From an uncultured Christensenella sp. (GTDB taxonomy: Bacteria; Bacillota; Clostridia; Christensenellales; Borkfalkiaceae), in NCBI GenBank assembly GCA_910577555.1, contig CAJTLF010000029.1:1-5816 (forward strand): a DNA stretch of 5,816 nt, read 5' to 3'. A program made the translations under genes and the position numbers. Position 1 is the stretch's first letter, and each line of letters begins with the position of its first letter. The notes under the pieces were generated by a model. It was not told where the DNA came from. It ran no database searches and was given only the letters and a program-made list of their open reading frames with translations. Of the stretch, positions 5,795-5,816 are shown in pieces.

Positions 5795-5816
5795 TTATAC
5801 GAAGTCCACGCCCGCC
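5795..5816 (-). CDS. Possible last six codons of a minus-strand gene (partial)
   Basis: On the minus strand the edge reads AGVDFV then TAA (complement of 5795-5797), 20 bases before the leftward terminator hairpin. The spacing fits a gene end. Only six codons are visible and the product cannot be named. One other minus frame stays open through the hairpin, so the frame is a guess based on the terminator. Confidence 0.35.

Noticed and set aside
1..5816. Window as a complete circular genome (size fits a filamentous phage)
   Set aside because: Joining the ends puts a TGA (5791-5793) in frame upstream of the first gene with no ATG/GTG/TTG or signal peptide between, and no terminal overlap is seen.

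Overview
The window looks like part of a small mobile replicon with a filamentous-phage-like (inovirus-like) character, probably from a Gram-positive, Clostridia-type bacterium. The host guess is inference. It rests on strong AAGGA-type ribosome sites before two genes, a TTG start, intrinsic terminators, and proteins typical of small Firmicutes elements. No host marker gene is present.

Positions 1-3882 hold a tightly packed plus-strand block of four genes. They are a large exported protein with its 5' end off the window (one membrane anchor, very basic C-terminal tail), a 64-residue double-membrane-span protein, a Zot/pI-like P-loop ATPase, and a coiled-coil protein with a Pro/Gln-rich tail. 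Neighbours overlap by 4, 1 and about 26 bases, which implies one mRNA and translational coupling. The order 'C-terminally anchored surface protein, tiny membrane protein, assembly ATPase' is that of genes III-VI-I of filamentous phages. The ATPase stops where the membrane anchor of classical pI would begin.

Positions 3883-4101 are an intergenic region with three hairpins in a row. Positions 4102-5314 hold a second plus-strand unit: a 75-residue zinc-ribbon protein and a 320-residue protein with two winged-helix domains, best read as a theta-type replication initiator. Each has a clear ribosome site.

Positions 5315-5794 are non-coding. They contain a strong intrinsic terminator for the replication unit, then four GTAC-centred repeats spaced exactly 22 bases apart and bounded by a 9-base inverted repeat, then an AT-rich stretch with three TTATAC copies. 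This is the layout expected of an iteron origin. A GC-rich part with three hairpins follows, and then a terminator pointing the other way, which probably serves a minus-strand gene whose last six codons may lie at the right edge.

Working model (inference): the initiator binds the 22-base repeats and replicates the element. The left operon builds an envelope-spanning export or assembly machine that puts the surface protein on a particle or cell surface. No rolling-circle (HUH) replicase, major coat protein, integrase or single-strand binding protein was recognised in the window; some may lie to the left. The window ends do not join into an intact reading frame, so I treat it as a fragment and not a closed circle.
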